DNA of 7,272 nt from Paramuribaculum sp. (lineage in GTDB: Bacteria; Bacteroidota; Bacteroidia; Bacteroidales; Muribaculaceae). The position numbers and the translations under genes are program-made. Positions 5,853-7,272 of this stretch are shown here, in pieces (position 1 is the first letter of the stretch; every line of letters begins with the position of its first letter). The stretch lies in NCBI GenBank assembly GCA_029058455.1, contig JAIDXU010000258.1:1-7272 (forward strand), in the 5' to 3' direction. Below the pieces are notes generated by a model. The model was given only the letters and a program-made list of their open reading frames with translations, did not search any database and was not told where the DNA came from.

Positions 5853-7070
5853 TTACTTAACCACGTCAAAACCTGCGTTTCTAACGGCTGCGATAAGTTC
5901 TTCGGCGTCATGCTCACCCTCTACGGTAGCCTTACCGGTCGAGAGGTTAACATCCACCTGCTTAACTCCGGCAACCGAATTGATACTTTTGGTAACGGCA
6001 GCCTGACAGTGAGGGCAATTCATTCCTTTAATAGTATATTCTTTAGTCATATTGGTGATGGTTATATGATTATGTTTATGTCTTCTAAACAGGGCAATAA
6101 GGAGCAAGACGGTAAGTATGGCGGAACAGATGCTCGGAAAAACGTCGAAATGACAGCAGTGACGTGAAATATCATGAGCGGCGCCAAGATCAAACCATGA
6201 TGTGGGAAGCAGATAATCGATAGCGAGACCGAATGCAAGTGCTCCGATAATTATTGAGGCAAGATAGATAGAAGCCGCTTTCTTGCCCATTTCTCGTGAG
6301 ATAAGAGTAAAGGAGGCGAAGTTTGCCGCAGGACCGGCCATAAGAAGCACCAGTGCAGTGCCGGGCGACAGACCTTTAAGCATGAGCGACATGGCGATAG
6401 GTATCGAACCGGTGGCACATACATACATCGGTATCGCTATAATCAGCACGGCTATCATCGAAAACAACGGATTCTTACCCAACACCGAAAAGAAATCGGC
6501 AGGCACATAAACGGTGATTAGCGCCGCAATTATAAGTCCCGCTACAAGCCAGCCTCCTATGCTGCTCACAAGGTCGATAAATCCGTAGCGCAACGACGAC
6601 AGCAGTTTCTGCCCAAAAGTTTTCTTCTCCATGTCATCACTCTCCTGCACGGCGGCTACAACCGTTGTCTCATTCTCTGATTTGCCGACGGCAATACCAC
6701 CGAAAAATGCGGTGGTGAGAGCTGCAATAGGACGTATGACCGCAAACGCCGGCCCGAGCAGACTCCATGTAGCAGCAATGCTGTCGACACCGGTCTGAGG
6801 CGTCGATACCAGAAATGAGGTTGACGCAGCCCTCGAGGCTCCGTTTCTTCGCATAGCTATCGCGCTGGGCAACACTCCGCACGAACACAAGGGTAAAGGC
6901 ACTCCTATCATTGCCGATTTAATAACCGGGCGCCAACCGGTGCCTGAAAGATGGCGGGCAAAAGTTTTTTGCGGAATAAACGCATGAAATATTCCCGCAA
7001 TAAAGAAGCCTAACAAGATGTAGGGTGACATCTCGTTGAGCATGAAAAGTAATGAATATATAAGTTCCAT
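5853..7070 (-). CDS. SO_0444/ArsP-like metal efflux permease fused to C-terminal HMA (CxxC) domain
   Basis: A 405-residue inner-membrane protein predicted to export a soft metal, most likely Cu or Zn. It has about eight or nine hydrophobic segments. The N-terminal half carries GVPLPLCSCGVLPSAIAM (56-73; Cys62, Cys64) and TSFLVSTPQTGVDS (84-97). After a charged cytoplasmic loop (about 130-155) come PMYVCATGSIPIAMSLM (214-230; Cys218) and MAGPAANFASF (244-254). These paired signatures mark the permease family (DUF318/ArsP_1 type) to which SO_0444 Cu/Zn transporters belong. Residues 299-307 are His/Cys-rich (HDISRHCCH) and a basic HKHNH stretch (331-335) follows the last helix. Residues about 341-405 form a complete ferredoxin-like HMA domain with GMNCPHC (349-355; Cys352, Cys355) and the typical ending NAGFDVV. 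Met341 (codon 6048-6050) begins the HMA part as a free-standing HMA protein would. Metal specificity is an inference; arsenic or mercury export cannot be excluded. Confidence 0.92.
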   Translation of the reverse strand: MELIYSLLFMLNEMSPYILLGFFIAGIFHAFIPQKTFARHLSGTGWRPVIKSAMIGVPLPLCSCGVLPSAIAMRRNGASRAASTSFLVSTPQTGVDSIAATWSLLGPAFAVIRPIAALTTAFFGGIAVGKSENETTVVAAVQESDDMEKKTFGQKLLSSLRYGFIDLVSSIGGWLVAGLIIAALITVYVPADFFSVLGKNPLFSMIAVLIIAIPMYVCATGSIPIAMSLMLKGLSPGTALVLLMAGPAANFASFTLISREMGKKAASIYLASIIIGALAFGLAIDYLLPTSWFDLGAAHDISRHCCHFDVFPSICSAILTVLLLIALFRRHKHNHITITNMTKEYTIKGMNCPHCQAAVTKSINSVAGVKQVDVNLSTGKATVEGEHDAEELIAAVRNAGFDVVK

Positions 7071-7098
7071 TTGTGGCTTTTGTTTTTTTATTTCATCA

Positions 7099-7120
7099 CA
7101 AAATTACAACTTATATTTTG
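7099..7120 (-). promoter_or_regulatory. Bacteroidetes-type promoter with overlapping inverted repeat for the permease-HMA gene
   Basis: Read on the minus strand, TAATTTTG (complement of 7099-7106) matches the Bacteroidetes -7 consensus TAnnTTTG exactly. No TTTG lies 19-21 nt upstream; the nearest is about 25 nt upstream. Transcription would start near 7092, leaving an A-rich leader of about 20 nt before the ATG at 7070, typical of this phylum. On the plus strand CAAAAT (7099-7104) and ATTTTG (7115-7120) are inverted 6-bp arms with a 10-nt spacer covering the -7 box, so a repressor could block it. The weak -33 fits a regulated promoter. The operator is an inference. Confidence 0.55.
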
Positions 7121-7163
7121 CAACCGGGTGGCAAACCCTCCAACCTACCGGTCAATATACGAC

Positions 7164-7194
7164 AAGAGAGCATATCCTGATGATATGCCCTCTT
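7164..7194 (-). terminator. Hairpin downstream of the tRNA gene, likely terminator
   Basis: Bases 7164-7176 and 7182-7194 form a 13-position stem with one A-C mismatch (7169/7189) and a 5-nt loop. It starts 3 nt beyond the 3' end of the minus-strand tRNA. The tract after it on the minus strand is only moderately T-rich (TCTCTTGTCGTAT), so efficiency is uncertain, but the position suits termination or 3'-end definition of the tRNA transcript. Confidence 0.6.
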
Positions 7195-7196
7195 TG

Positions 7197-7270
7197 TAGC
7201 GGGACCGAGAATTGAACTCGGGACCTCCGGGTTATGAATCCGACGCTCTAACCAACTGAGCTATCCCGCC
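7197..7270 (-). tRNA. tRNA-Met (anticodon CAT)
   Basis: A 74-nt cloverleaf on the minus strand. The acceptor stem is GGCGGGA (7270-7264) with TCCCGCT, closing on a G1-U72 wobble pair, with discriminator A73. T8 and A9 are followed by the D arm GCTC/GAGC with loop AGTTGGTTA. The anticodon loop is TTCATAA, with anticodon CAT at plus-strand 7234-7236. The T arm is CCGAG/CTCGG with loop TTCAATT. CCA is not encoded: ACAAAG follows. The anticodon stem has a mismatch at 31-39 (A-C) and a U-G pair at 27-43. It lacks the three G-C pairs and the unpaired 1-72 of bacterial initiator tRNA, so elongator Met is most likely. A CAT anticodon could also belong to tRNA-Ile2 (lysidine-modified), which is not fully excluded. 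Confidence 0.9.
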
Positions 7271-7272
7271 GT

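Overview
The window looks like chromosomal DNA from a Bacteroidales bacterium, plausibly of the Muribaculaceae/Bacteroidaceae type. This placement rests on an archaeal/eukaryotic-style prolyl-tRNA synthetase, a pair of HU-family genes of a kind I associate with Bacteroidetes, A-rich leaders without Shine-Dalgarno sequences, and a perfect TAnnTTTG -7 promoter element. It is inferred from protein and promoter style, not from a database search. I see no phage, insertion sequence, CRISPR array or integrase; this is mostly ordinary core-genome DNA with a few unusual architectures.

Layout of the plus strand. Five gene blocks run in the same direction. They are proS (5' end not resolved, positions 1-1518), a membrane-anchored GT2 polyprenyl-phosphate glycosyltransferase (1545-2534), a small divergent HU-like protein (2549-2833), an overlapping HU-like protein with a long Pro/Glu/Val linker and one transmembrane helix (2826-3830), a YihY/BrkB-family membrane protein with a C-terminal helix-turn-helix-like extension (3916-5346), and the enamine/imine deaminase ridA (5382-5762). 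The spacing proS-26 nt-GT2-14 nt-HU1-(8 nt overlap)-HU2 suggests one transcript. The 85-nt gap before the BrkB gene contains an inverted repeat and could hold a separate control point. A long cruciform-type hairpin at 5785-5834 closes this block.

Layout of the minus strand. A convergent gene at 5853-7070 encodes a permease with the CSCG and CATGSIP signatures of the SO_0444/ArsP-like Cu/Zn efflux family, fused to a C-terminal CxxC heavy-metal-associated (HMA) domain. It has its own Bacteroidetes-type promoter just upstream, around 7099-7106. Further right, also on the minus strand, are a hairpin terminator and a complete tRNA with CAT anticodon (7197-7270).

How the genes relate. proS and the tRNA serve translation, and ridA removes reactive enamines formed by PLP enzymes. 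The GT2 and BrkB genes concern the envelope. The two HU genes look like a translationally coupled pair in which one partner is soluble and the other is tethered to the inner membrane, a candidate nucleoid-to-membrane link. The permease-HMA protein combines a metal-binding chaperone domain with an exporter in one chain and has an internal Met exactly at the domain junction. These last two systems are the most interesting content; neither can be called new without database searches.
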